From an uncultured Flavobacteriales bacterium (GTDB lineage Bacteria > Bacteroidota > Bacteroidia > Palsa-965), in contig CAIQQJ010000111.1 of NCBI GenBank assembly GCA_903873905.1, positions 1 to 48,349 on the forward strand: a stretch of DNA of 48,349 nucleotides, given 5' to 3'. The position numbers were made by a program, and so were the translations under genes. Under the pieces are notes generated by a model that made no database searches, was not told where the DNA came from, and worked only from the letters and a program-made list of their open reading frames with translations. Positions 17,701 to 25,963 of this stretch are shown piece by piece. How positions within the stretch are numbered: position 1 is the stretch's first letter; each line of letters opens with the position of its first letter.

Positions 17701-17801
17701 AGGCTGTTGACGGTGTTTATTATTGGACACTTGAAATGAGCGATTATGCTGGAAAAAACTATGACAATCATGGATTTGTTCACTTGATCCGAGGAAAATA
17801 A
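14730..17801 (+). CDS. Secreted SprB-repeat protein with type IX secretion C-terminal domain (first of pair)
   Basis: 1023 residues. The signal peptide is MKKKILLPLLIAVIGISIPSFSQ. Residues ~25-310 form a Cys- and Gly-rich N-terminal domain (KCGLNYATASQVLGQR, GSGADKCWGYSG, DGATLIVVWSDGSQSYQGTI, DDGCIEVSGGVANYNM), shared with the next gene. Residues ~325-830 hold six SprB-type repeats (SCNGGTTTASV...GGTGPYTYAWTPSGGTG...GTYTCTITD.HGC). A divergent seventh repeat and a PKD-like domain follow. The last ~95 residues (SIPNVFTPNGDNNNDAFVIT to VHLIRGK) are the gliding-motility-associated C-terminal domain that routes proteins through type IX secretion. It is probably a surface adhesin (inference from SprB). 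Confidence 0.92.
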   Translation: MKKKILLPLLIAVIGISIPSFSQQKSVINNPDVPGASGYPGTNSSIARNTNGNPTPQNGSGTLGNYYSLTKCGLNYATASQVLGQRLPQPGVPQPAPFTISGVPVGPCVTIEKALLYCDASGNGAAMTATVNGPLGSANYPMSIIGSGADKCWGYSGSYSYRADVTASVNGNGTYNVSGLLTSPPSSGNDVDGATLIVVWSDGSQSYQGTIQLDDGCIEVSGGVANYNMTYPAICGAPTNGQAFFCVGDIQMNPSSWSANSTSCPLIYSWWNYVTTASTYAVSQTTSNFNVNSSGDCFNLLMAGVYYQTTCLACVSSSLVLATASTGATCSACNGTATVNVTSGSGPFTYSWSPSGGTGATATSLCAGTYTVAVNSPCGTTTTTIVVPVIPSTLAVSSLSQTNVSCNIGCDGTAAVSVTGGTAPFIYAWTPSGGNASSATGLCLGSYTCTVTDASACTQTHVFAITQPNSLITTASQTNATCNSGCDGTATCTVTGGTPGYTYSWAPSGGTAATASGLCFGTYTCTVVDANNCTTTQTFSITQSTALIATPSQGTISCNGGTTTASVVAAGGTGPYTYAWTPSGGTGATTTAIVTGSYTCTITDSHGCTTTQSFLITQPTVLTSTSSQGTISCNGGTTTASVVGTGGTGPYTYSWTPAGGTGATSTAIIAGTYTCTITDFHGCITTQSFTITQPTAVGATSTHGTIACNGGTSTASVTASGGTGPYAYTWTPSGGTGSTSAAIAAGTYTCTITDSHGCITTQTVTLTQPSALVATTVGDSACLGSSTQISANASGGVGPYTYAWSNGPTGQSQIVTLNTSTNFTVTITDAHGCTTTGTSSVTVNPIPVAAITSNSNNGIYVYSPSTQLCFYGPTVGITTWNWTLQSGTSNVQDPCVNILPSDTGSFCAQLIVQNIHGCSDTANTCVEILDISFSIPNVFTPNGDNNNDAFVITNVGMKTLHCMIYDRWGVLVYEWNSPLGYWDGMTKSGQQAVDGVYYWTLEMSDYAGKNYDNHGFVHLIRGK
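15709..17060 (+). repeat. SprB-type coding repeats, six units of about 225 bp
   Basis: Six tandem protein repeats of ~72-76 residues, each with a Cys near its start, a GPYTY(A/S)W core and a final (D/H)GC. Units four to six are markedly more alike than the others, including near-identical nucleotide phrases such as GATTCTCATGGTTGTA-type endings. This suggests recent duplication or gene conversion. Confidence 0.7.
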
Positions 17802-17843
17802 TTTTTGTAAAAAAAAACCAGAGAGTATTTCTTTGCACGCCAA

Positions 17844-20800
17844 ATGAAAAAAAACTTTTTCCGATCCATTCTTTTTGCTGTAATTGTTTTTTCAAATTCA
17901 ATTGTAGCACAACAGAAAACCAATACAAATTTCCCAGGTGTACCAGGAGCATGCGGATTTCCAAAAAAGCAAGAAGCTACTGCACGAGGCTCATCAGAAA
18001 ACCCAAAACCGCTTGATGGGATAAATACACTTGGGAATATTTACAACGTTTCAAAATGCGGATTAAATTACATTGCTGTATCCCAAAAATTGGGACAGCG
18101 TTTTACTCCTGCAGGTGTTGTGCAACCCGCACCATTTTCTGTTAGTGGATTACAAATTTGTGATTCAATTGAAAAAGCATATCTCTGGGTGGAAGGATCA
18201 GGAGCGGGTGGCCTACAAACCGCAACCATTCAACCGCCATCAGGTCCAACACAAAACTTTCCAATGACACTTGTAGGATCAGGTCCTGATAAATGTTGGG
18301 GATATCCCGAAACTGTTACCTACCGTGCTGATGTCACGTCAATCATTAATGGAAATGGAATTTATAATCTCAGTGGAATTAATACAAGTCCACCAATGAG
18401 TCAAGAGGATATGGATGGGGCAACTTTGGTAATTATTTACAGTGACCATATGGCAACTTACCAGGGAACAATGGTGATTGATGATGGATGTATTGAGGTT
18501 AGTGGTGGAGTTGCAAATTACGACATGAACTATAATCCTGTTTGTGGTGCAACTACAAATGCAAAAGCATTCTGTTGTGTTGGTGATCTTCAAATGGCCA
18601 TTCAATCATTGACAATGAATGGAACTCCTGCCGCTTTCGCATGGGACTGGTGGAATTATGTAGAGACTTCGACAACTGTGAATCTTGCACAATCCACTTC
18701 AAATTTTAATTTAAATACAAGTGGTGATTGTTACAACCTATGTGTTGTTGGACTTTATTATCAAACGGCAAGTTGTGCTATATGCCCACTTATCTCTCCA
18801 ATACTTTCCATCGCTACAACTTCTACGACATCTTCATGTCCAGGTTGTAGTGGAACCGCCACTGCGAATCCTACACCTGCAGGAACATATACCTACAGTT
18901 GGTTTCCAGGAGGACAAACGACTCAAACTGCAACTAATCTTTGTGCAGGAATTTATACTGTTTCCGTAACAGGAGGCTGCATGACACAAACAACCACAGT
19001 AACTGTTGCCAACGCAGGAGCACTTATTGCAGCTCAATCTCAAACAAACGTGAGCTGCTTTAATGGAAGTAATGGAACGGCACATGTTATTCCGTTTGGA
19101 GGACTTGGCCCTTACACCTTTGCTTGGGTACCGATTGGAGGAAATGGGGCTACAGCAACAGGACTTTCTGCAGGAACATATACCTGCACAATAACAGATG
19201 CAAACGGTTGTATTTATGTAAATGGTTTTACTATAACACAACCAGCAGGAATGTCCATTTCAGTGACCATACAGAATGCACTTTGTTATGGTCAAACAAA
19301 TGGCAGTGCTTCGACTGCTGTAACAGGTGGTTCTCCTAGTTATACTTATGCATGGACCCCAACAGGTGGAAATGCCTCGACCGCCACAGGATTCGCTCCA
19401 GGAAATTATTCAGTAACAGTTACCGATGCCAATGGTTGTTCACAAATACAACCTGTGGTTATCACACAACCTGCCATTTTAAGCAATGTAATGACAACAA
19501 TTGATGTCGGCTGTTTTGCAAGTGGAAGTGCTACAGCAACTACATCTGGAGGAACAGGGCCTTATGCCTATTTATGGTCGGATGGTGGAAATAGTTCCAC
19601 GGACATTAACCTTACAGTTGGAACTTACACGGTACTCATTACAGATGCAAATGGTTGTACCATGACAGACACTGCAATAATTAATAGCACTAGTGGAATT
19701 ACCACAACTTCAACTTTCCAGTATATTACTTGTCACGGAATGAATAATGGATCTGGAACAGTGGTTTCCTCAGGAGGAAATCCTCCCTATACTTATGCAT
19801 GGTCGCCTTCTGGAGGAAATGCTGCAACGGCAGTTGGACTTTCTGCAGGAACTTATACTTGCACCATAACGGATTTGAATGGATGCATTTCAACAGCAAC
19901 ATTTGTCTTTACCGACCCTCCAACCCTTACATCAATTTCTGCCTCGACTAATGTAAGTTGTAATGGCGGTACAAATGGCTCTGGAACAATTTCACCTACG
20001 GGAGGGACAGGACCCTACACTTTCGCCTGGTCGCCTTCGGGAGGAACTGGGCAAATTGCCAATGGCCTTGGAGCAGGAAATTATGTGGTTACTGTAACCG
20101 ATGCACATGGTTGTATTACAACACAATCAATTACCGTAACGCAACCGACTGCAATGAACATTACAACTGTCGGTGATTCTGCTTGCATGGGACAAGCTTC
20201 CACCATTTCTGCCAATACAAGTGGAGGTGTTGGACCTTATACCTATTCCTGGTCGAATGGTCCTACTACACAATCTCAAAATGTGAATATCAATACAACG
20301 ACAACATTCACGGTTAGCGTTACAGATGCCAACAATTGTGTTTCTACAGCAACAACCCTTGTAACGGTGAATCCAATGCCACTTGCAACCATTGGATCAA
20401 ATACCATAAATGGAGTTTATACTTTGAATGGGCCAAACAGTCAATTGTGTTTTACTGGGCCTACTTCGGGAATTGTTTCATGGAATTGGAATCTGAATAA
20501 TGTAGGAACCTCGGCTTTACAAAATCCTTGTGTACCCGTTTCCCTTGCTGATATGGGACAATATTGCGCGACCTTAGTGGTTGTAAATAATCATGGTTGT
20601 GTTGATACTTCTGATGTGTGTTTGGAAATCAATAATGTTTATTACTCTATTCCCAACGTCTTCACGCCTGACCAAGATGGAACCAATGACGGATTTGTGA
20701 TAACCAATATGGGAATGAAAACTCTTCGTTGTGAAATTTTTAATCGTTGGGGAGAATTGATTTACAGTTGGGATAGCACAACAGGATTTTGGGATGGAAA

Positions 20801-20918
20801 AACAAAAAATGGAAATCCTGCTGTTGATGGTGTCTATTATTACACTGTCTTTATGGCTGACTTCCAGGATAAGACCTATAACGAAAGTGGGTTTGTACAG
20901 TTGGTGAGAGGAAAATAA
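17844..20918 (+). CDS. Secreted SprB-repeat protein with type IX secretion C-terminal domain (second of pair)
   Basis: 1024 residues, a paralogue of the preceding gene in every segment. The signal peptide is MKKNFFRSILFAVIVFSNSIVAQ. The shared N-terminal domain reaches ~residue 310 (KCGLNYIAVSQKLGQRF, GSGPDKCWGYPE, DGATLVIIYSDHMATYQGTM, DDGCIEVSGGVANYDM). About six SprB-type repeats are more diverged than in the first copy (VSCFNGSNGTAHV, ALCYGQTNGSAST, ITCHGMNNGSGTV). A PKD-like domain follows, then the type IX C-terminal domain (SIPNVFTPDQDGTNDGFVIT to VQLVRGK). It starts 42 bp after the first copy and is probably co-transcribed. A GAGTATTTCTTTGC stretch before it is a weak -7 candidate. 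Confidence 0.92.
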   Translation: MKKNFFRSILFAVIVFSNSIVAQQKTNTNFPGVPGACGFPKKQEATARGSSENPKPLDGINTLGNIYNVSKCGLNYIAVSQKLGQRFTPAGVVQPAPFSVSGLQICDSIEKAYLWVEGSGAGGLQTATIQPPSGPTQNFPMTLVGSGPDKCWGYPETVTYRADVTSIINGNGIYNLSGINTSPPMSQEDMDGATLVIIYSDHMATYQGTMVIDDGCIEVSGGVANYDMNYNPVCGATTNAKAFCCVGDLQMAIQSLTMNGTPAAFAWDWWNYVETSTTVNLAQSTSNFNLNTSGDCYNLCVVGLYYQTASCAICPLISPILSIATTSTTSSCPGCSGTATANPTPAGTYTYSWFPGGQTTQTATNLCAGIYTVSVTGGCMTQTTTVTVANAGALIAAQSQTNVSCFNGSNGTAHVIPFGGLGPYTFAWVPIGGNGATATGLSAGTYTCTITDANGCIYVNGFTITQPAGMSISVTIQNALCYGQTNGSASTAVTGGSPSYTYAWTPTGGNASTATGFAPGNYSVTVTDANGCSQIQPVVITQPAILSNVMTTIDVGCFASGSATATTSGGTGPYAYLWSDGGNSSTDINLTVGTYTVLITDANGCTMTDTAIINSTSGITTTSTFQYITCHGMNNGSGTVVSSGGNPPYTYAWSPSGGNAATAVGLSAGTYTCTITDLNGCISTATFVFTDPPTLTSISASTNVSCNGGTNGSGTISPTGGTGPYTFAWSPSGGTGQIANGLGAGNYVVTVTDAHGCITTQSITVTQPTAMNITTVGDSACMGQASTISANTSGGVGPYTYSWSNGPTTQSQNVNINTTTTFTVSVTDANNCVSTATTLVTVNPMPLATIGSNTINGVYTLNGPNSQLCFTGPTSGIVSWNWNLNNVGTSALQNPCVPVSLADMGQYCATLVVVNNHGCVDTSDVCLEINNVYYSIPNVFTPDQDGTNDGFVITNMGMKTLRCEIFNRWGELIYSWDSTTGFWDGKTKNGNPAVDGVYYYTVFMADFQDKTYNESGFVQLVRGK

Positions 20919-21030
20919 GCCACAGCCGTCGATACATTTTTTTGTCAAGATGGAGTAAGAGATCAATGAACTATTTCCCTTGAAAAAAAGATACTCCGTT
21001 TGACAAACTAATAATTAGCAAATTATTTTA

Positions 21031-21059
21031 TAAACACTCCTGAAATTCAGGAGTGTTTA
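21031..21059. terminator. Bidirectional intrinsic terminator between SprB-repeat gene and purL
   Basis: AAACACTCCTGAA (21032-21044) and TTCAGGAGTGTTT (21046-21058) are perfect inverted copies flanked by AT-rich sequence. It lies between two convergent genes and can serve both. Nothing else is recognised in 20919-21173. Confidence 0.8.
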
Positions 21060-21173
21060 TTATTTGTTTGAAATTGCGTTGATCTGAAATAGCCCTGATT
21101 GCAGCGGTTGCCTTGCAAAAGCGGAAAGCAGGTGAAGTGTATCAGTAAAACTGATTACTCCCTGCTCCCAAAA

Positions 21174-23402
21174 TTAATTCATCAATTTCTCGATGGTTGT
21201 ATCGTAGGACAACTTGAAATCTTCCACTTCTCCGAAATTCTCTCCATCAATTACAAGGTTCTTTCCATTTACATTTCCCAATTTTGAAAATGCCAATCCA
21301 GATTTCTCCAAATGCATTTTCAATTCGTTTTCTTTTCCGGGAATAACACTCACAACAATACGCGATGGCGCTTCACCGAATAAGAATGCATCCTTGCGAA
21401 CTTTATTATCAGAATTAATTTCAAAGCCCAATCCGTTTGGCATGGAAGACTCTAGAAGTGTGATGAACAATCCTCCATCGGCACAATCGTGAGCAGAAGC
21501 AATGATTCCTGCTTTGATGGCTGACATTAATGTCTCTTGCAAAAGAAACTCTTCATCCAAATCGAAATCTGGTGCAGGAGAATTTTTTACGCCACAAATA
21601 CTGTACGCGTATTCAGAAGAATTGATATCGTTTCTGGATCGGCCGATTAAATAAATTGAATCGCCTTCATTTTTGAAACCAAGTGTGGTGATGTGTTTTT
21701 TGTCACGCACAATTCCCAACATTCCAATTGTAGGAGTTGGAAACACAGGACCTTCATAAGAAGATTGGTTGTAAAAACTAACATTTCCACCAGTGACAGG
21801 TGTTTTGAATTTCAAACAAGCTTTTCCCATTCCCTTGATTGAACCGACAAATTGCCAATACACTTCTGGATTATATGGATTTCCGAAATTCAAACAATTT
21901 GTAATTGCTGATGGTTCTCCACCTGAACAAACAATATTTCTTGCTGCTTCAGAAACCGCCATCGCACAACCTTCCTCAGGATTTGCATTGACAAAACGTG
22001 CGTTACAATCAATTTTCAATGCGAGTGCAGCATTCGTTCCTTTTAAATTTACAATTGCAGCATCGGACTGATTATTGGTGCTCATGTTGATGGTACCCAC
22101 CATTGAATCGTATTGGGAATAAACCCAGCGTTTGGAAGCGATGTTTGGATGAGCAGCCAATTTTTTCGCGATGTCTTTCAAATCTGTCGGAACGGGAACA
22201 GAATCTATTTTGAATTTTTTCGCTTCTGCAAAATAGGCAGGCTCCTTGAATTCACGTTTGTAAATTGGAGCGCCTCCACCAAGAACCAAAGATTCTGCAG
22301 GCACATTCGCAACCAATTCTCCATTCATGAAATATTCAATTCGGTCTCCATCAATGACCTCTCCGATTTGCACACAATTCAAATCCCATTTATCAAAAAC
22401 TTTCTGCACTTTATCTTCTTGACCTTTTTTCACCACCACCAACATTCGTTCTTGTGATTCAGAAAGAAGAATTTCCCAGGCTTTCATATTTTCCTGACGC
22501 GTAGGAACTTTATCCAACCACACTTTCATTCCACTTTTTCCTTTTGCAGACATTTCAGAAGTGGAGCAAGTGATTCCTGCAGCTCCCATATCTTGCATTC
22601 CGATAACCGCACCTGTTTTGATTACTTCCAAGGAAGCTTCGAGTAATAATTTTTCCTGAAATGGATCTCCCACTTGAACAGCAGGTAAATCTTTCGCAGA
22701 ATCTTCCGTAATATCCTTTGAAGCAAATGCTGCACCGTGAATTCCATCTTTGCCGGTTGAAGAGCCCACAATAAAAACAGGATTTCCTACGCCATAAGAA
22801 GTGGCAGACACCATTTCCCCCACTTTCATCATTCCAACCGACATGGCATTTACCAATGGATTTACATTGTAACATTCATCAAAGAAAACTTCGCCACCAA
22901 CAGTTGGAATTCCAAAAGCATTTCCATAATCACCAATTCCTTTCACCACACCTCTCACCAACCATTTTGTTTTTTCTAAATTCGGATCGCCGAAACGCAA
23001 TGAATTCAATTGTGCGATTGGACGTGCACCCATGGTGAAAATATCGCGATTAATTCCGCCAACTCCTGTTGCAGCACCTTGATAAGGCTCAAGCGCAGAA
23101 GGATGATTGTGTGATTCAATTTTAAAAGCACAAGCCAAACCGTCACCTATATCAATGAGTCCTGCGTTTTCTTCACCCGCTTTCGCAAGCATGTGAGGAC
23201 CGTCTTTCGGTAGTGTTTTCAACCAGGAAATGGAATTTTTATACGAGCAATGCTCCGACCACATAACGGAATAAATACTGAGTTCCGTAAAATTCGGAGT
23301 ACGGCCTAGTACTTCAGTTATTTTTTCAAATTCTTCCGGAAGCAATCCGAGCTCTTTTGCAGTTTCAACTGTACTGAGTGTTTCCGTAGACGAAGTAGAC
23401 AT
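21174..23402 (-). CDS. purL: Phosphoribosylformylglycinamidine synthase subunit PurL (small type)
   Basis: 742 residues from ATG 23402; an in-frame upstream start (23426) would overlap the -7 box. PurL converts FGAR to FGAM with ATP and ammonia supplied by PurQ, with PurS bridging, in purine synthesis. Signatures are [13 protein letters not shown] with the catalytic His, [41 protein letters not shown], and the second half's [30 protein letters not shown] and [10 protein letters not shown]. The length fits the small type, not the ~1200-residue fused form, so purS and purQ must lie elsewhere. It has its own promoter and is divergent from a membrane protein. Confidence 0.97.
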   Translation of the reverse strand: MSTSSTETLSTVETAKELGLLPEEFEKITEVLGRTPNFTELSIYSVMWSEHCSYKNSISWLKTLPKDGPHMLAKAGEENAGLIDIGDGLACAFKIESHNHPSALEPYQGAATGVGGINRDIFTMGARPIAQLNSLRFGDPNLEKTKWLVRGVVKGIGDYGNAFGIPTVGGEVFFDECYNVNPLVNAMSVGMMKVGEMVSATSYGVGNPVFIVGSSTGKDGIHGAAFASKDITEDSAKDLPAVQVGDPFQEKLLLEASLEVIKTGAVIGMQDMGAAGITCSTSEMSAKGKSGMKVWLDKVPTRQENMKAWEILLSESQERMLVVVKKGQEDKVQKVFDKWDLNCVQIGEVIDGDRIEYFMNGELVANVPAESLVLGGGAPIYKREFKEPAYFAEAKKFKIDSVPVPTDLKDIAKKLAAHPNIASKRWVYSQYDSMVGTINMSTNNQSDAAIVNLKGTNAALALKIDCNARFVNANPEEGCAMAVSEAARNIVCSGGEPSAITNCLNFGNPYNPEVYWQFVGSIKGMGKACLKFKTPVTGGNVSFYNQSSYEGPVFPTPTIGMLGIVRDKKHITTLGFKNEGDSIYLIGRSRNDINSSEYAYSICGVKNSPAPDFDLDEEFLLQETLMSAIKAGIIASAHDCADGGLFITLLESSMPNGLGFEINSDNKVRKDAFLFGEAPSRIVVSVIPGKENELKMHLEKSGLAFSKLGNVNGKNLVIDGENFGEVEDFKLSYDTTIEKLMN

Positions 23403-23423
23403 GAGAATTGTTTTAGAGAGGGA

Positions 23424-23431
23424 CAAAAATA
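23424..23431 (-). promoter_or_regulatory. -7 promoter box of purL
   Basis: On the minus strand this reads TATTTTTG, a TAnnTTTG match 21 bases before the ATG at 23402. It supports the shorter start. No purine riboswitch-like fold is apparent in the short leader. Confidence 0.5.
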
Positions 23432-23538
23432 AGGAGGATTGTCAAACGAAAAGATTGAATTATCAACAATAAGCGCAATGTTTTTCACCAATGAGATAAA
23501 GAGTCAGAAACAAGTTTTTTTCACGTATTTTGTCGTCC

Positions 23539-25053
23539 ATGTCTTGGATGTTGTCTTGGGTATTGCTGCTAATCTATACGGCAATCATCTTTTATTTGAT
23601 TTACAAACTGAAGTTCTTTCATCTTGAAGGACTTGGAAAATGGACCCCTTCCTTTTTTTTCCTTTTAAAACTTTTCGCAGGCGCAGCTTTGTGGTTCATT
23701 TACACAAAATACTACACCGACCGAAGCACTTCTGATATCTGGAAATATTTTGATGACAGCAAAGTGATGTATGATGCCTTATACACACATCCTGGTGATT
23801 TTTTCAGAATGCTCAGTGGACTAGGAGATAATACACCTCATATTGAACTCACCTATTACCACAACATGCTGAATTGGTATCGCATGTTTGATAATAATTT
23901 ATTGAATGATGCACATATTGTAATTCGTTTCAATGCATTAGTGAGGGTATTTTCATTGGGGAATTATTTCACGCATTCACTCCTCATGTGTTTCCTTGCA
24001 TTCATTGGACTCACTTCCATATACAAAATAGTTTATCCGGCAATCAAGGAATGGCGAAGTGCAGCAGGTGCCATCATTTTCCTTCTACCATCATTGCTAT
24101 TCTGGAGTTCTGGAGTCATGAAAGAAGGAATCATGCTATTCGGATTTGGAATTTTGGTTTATCAAACATTTCAATTTTTCATTGACAAAAAAACATGGAG
24201 AATCGCCTTGTTACTGATGGGGGCTGGTTTTTTATTGTTTTCAAAATTTTACGTGATCGTTGGTGTAATTCCACCACTGCTTGCAGCGATAATTGTAATG
24301 AAAAACAGGAACCATGAATTTTGGAAATTTTTTCTTGTGTTCGCCTTGCTTTTTTCTGTTGGATTTTCATTGCGATGGATTGCACCAGAACGTGAGCCGC
24401 TAAGATTGCTCTCCAACAAACAAAATGATTTTCTCAGAAAGTCGCGTGGCGGAACTTATCTGTGGAATGATTCGGTGATTGCTTACCTCACACCAGAGCA
24501 ACATAGCGATCTTGTGCAAAAAAACGATACTGTTTTTCATATACGAAAAGGCGCGAATTATTATTACTGGATTAATCCTGCACTAGAAGACACTTTTTTT
24601 GTAAAGAATAATTCTGATTCCTCCAATTACAAACTCATCACGGATTCACCACGAGCGGGAAGTTTATTAAAAGCAAATTATTTGGAACCAAATTTCAAAT
24701 CATTTTTATCCGAAACACCACGCTCACTCTTTCATTCACTGTTTCGTCCATTTTTATGGGAAGGGAAAAATCCAATGCTGTTATTGCCCGCATTGGAAAA
24801 TTTGCTTTTTATTTTACTCTTGTCATTTGCAATTTTCTTCCGAGGAAAAATTTCCAATCCAGAAGTATTCGGATTTTGCTTGACATTTTCCATCTTACTT
24901 TTTGTCGTCATTGGAATTTCCACTCCTGTACTTGGTGCATTAGTCCGCTATCGCATCATTGCCCAACCCTTTTTATTCGTTGCGTTGCTCATGTTAATTG
25001 ACAGAGAAAAAGTAATGCGAAAATTTTCTTGGCTAATGAAATTGGGAATCTAA
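23539..25053 (+). CDS. Polytopic membrane protein, unknown
   Basis: About 504 residues from ATG 23539 (TTG at 23530 and ATG at 23548 are alternatives). Roughly ten hydrophobic helices. An acidic stretch near residue 70 (SDIWKYFDDSKVMYDALYTH) precedes the second half of the helices. A motif LLFWSSGVMKEGIMLFGFGI (~195-215) sits at the start of a helix. A large hydrophilic loop (~300-390) carries aromatic and charged residues. The layout recalls GT-C-type glycosyltransferases or polysaccharide polymerases, but this is inference from architecture only. A small membrane protein follows 36 bp later, probably in the same operon. Confidence 0.8.
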   Translation: MSWMLSWVLLLIYTAIIFYLIYKLKFFHLEGLGKWTPSFFFLLKLFAGAALWFIYTKYYTDRSTSDIWKYFDDSKVMYDALYTHPGDFFRMLSGLGDNTPHIELTYYHNMLNWYRMFDNNLLNDAHIVIRFNALVRVFSLGNYFTHSLLMCFLAFIGLTSIYKIVYPAIKEWRSAAGAIIFLLPSLLFWSSGVMKEGIMLFGFGILVYQTFQFFIDKKTWRIALLLMGAGFLLFSKFYVIVGVIPPLLAAIIVMKNRNHEFWKFFLVFALLFSVGFSLRWIAPEREPLRLLSNKQNDFLRKSRGGTYLWNDSVIAYLTPEQHSDLVQKNDTVFHIRKGANYYYWINPALEDTFFVKNNSDSSNYKLITDSPRAGSLLKANYLEPNFKSFLSETPRSLFHSLFRPFLWEGKNPMLLLPALENLLFILLLSFAIFFRGKISNPEVFGFCLTFSILLFVVIGISTPVLGALVRYRIIAQPFLFVALLMLIDREKVMRKFSWLMKLGI

Positions 25054-25089
25054 ACTTTTTTATTTCAATCTATTTTACAAAACTACTTT

Positions 25090-25509
25090 ATGGATCAACC
25101 AGATTATTTACAACAGCCACCATACAATCAAAGTCAGGAAAAACAAAGACATGGTTGCATAACGGCATGGTTGATTCTAATGATCATTGCGAATTCTTGT
25201 ATTGCACTTATTTATTTATTCGCAAGCGATCAACTTTCAAAACAAATGGCAGGAGATATTCCTACGAGCATGTTTTATGTACTTGCTTTTATCAGTGCAA
25301 TGAATGTGGTATTCGCCGTTTTCTTAATCCAATGGAAGCGTTGGGGTTTTTATGGATTCATCTTGAATGCTCTTGCAGGATTCGCCATCAATCTCAAAAT
25401 GGGAATGGATATTGGATCTTCACTTTTTGGTTTGGTTGGAATTGGAATTCTATATGCTATTCTTCAAATCAAGAAAAATAATGTTTCAGCATGGGAGCAG
25501 ATGGAGTGA
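25090..25509 (+). CDS. Small four-helix membrane protein, unknown
   Basis: 139 residues. A Gln/Tyr/Pro-rich soluble N-terminus (MDQPDYLQQPPYNQSQEKQR) is followed by four hydrophobic segments at about 30-50, 65-85, 88-105 and 108-128. LIQWKRWGFYGFILNA between helices is a phrase common in small Bacteroidota membrane proteins of unknown role. It is probably expressed with the large membrane protein upstream. Confidence 0.75.
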   Translation: MDQPDYLQQPPYNQSQEKQRHGCITAWLILMIIANSCIALIYLFASDQLSKQMAGDIPTSMFYVLAFISAMNVVFAVFLIQWKRWGFYGFILNALAGFAINLKMGMDIGSSLFGLVGIGILYAILQIKKNNVSAWEQME

Positions 25510-25514
25510 ATAAA

Positions 25515-25533
25515 GGGACTGGGGGCTGGGGAC
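25515..25533. repeat. Left inverted arm flanking a small membrane gene
   Basis: GGGACTGGGGGCTGGGGAC, 5 bp after the preceding stop codon. It matches the reverse complement of 25880-25898 at 17 of 19 positions. The two arms enclose exactly one gene. Confidence 0.65.
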
Positions 25534-25584
25534 AAGTGACACCGGTGTTAATAGGAAATTGAGATTTTAAAAATTATTATCGAA

Positions 25585-25857
25585 ATGAACTTCATAGAAA
25601 AATTTGTTTTTTTAATCGGGTGGTTACGGATTGTACTGTCTCCTCTCGCCATTGGTGTAATTGTCGGATTCATTGTATCGAAAGGTTTTGCTGGGACCAG
25701 TGGCATAATTATCGGAGTGGGTTGTGCATTGATTGGACTAATCATCGGAATAATATGGGCTGAACGTGTCAGAAAACGTGAAGGAAGCATGAATTTTCTG
25801 GGCAAAGTCAATGCTTCACCTGAACTGAATAATCCGGAAGAAAAAGAAGAAAAATAA
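25585..25857 (+). CDS. Small membrane protein, unknown
   Basis: 90 residues with two to three hydrophobic, Gly-rich segments (LSPLAIGVIVGFIVSKGFAG and SGIIIGVGCALIGLIIGIIW), then a charged tail (ERVRKREGS to NPEEKEEK). No family is assigned. It is bracketed by inverted GGGAC-word arms at 25515-25533 and 25880-25898. Confidence 0.7.
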   Translation: MNFIEKFVFLIGWLRIVLSPLAIGVIVGFIVSKGFAGTSGIIIGVGCALIGLIIGIIWAERVRKREGSMNFLGKVNASPELNNPEEKEEK

Positions 25858-25879
25858 CTCTTCATTTCCACAGTCTCAA

Positions 25880-25898
25880 GTCCCCAGTCCCAAGTCCC
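25880..25898. repeat. Right inverted arm flanking a small membrane gene
   Basis: GTCCCCAGTCCCAAGTCCC, 22 bp after the small gene's stop and 7 bp before the -7 box of the permease gene. It is the inverted partner of 25515-25533. Confidence 0.65.
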
Positions 25899-25905
25899 TT
25901 TTTCT

Positions 25906-25913
25906 TACATTTG
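25906..25913 (+). promoter_or_regulatory. -7 promoter box of the permease operon
   Basis: TACATTTG matches TAnnTTTG, 50 bases before the ATG at 25964. No gene boundary upstream of it is closer, so it probably drives the four-gene unit 25964-30959. Confidence 0.55.
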
Positions 25914-25963
25914 TTTGCCCCACACGAATTGGATTTTTCCCATCTAAAAGCGCTGATCAAAAT

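Noticed and set aside
22113-22457. 114-codon frame opposite purL
   Set aside because: Shadow of the conserved purL frame, with no promoter or homologue-like features.
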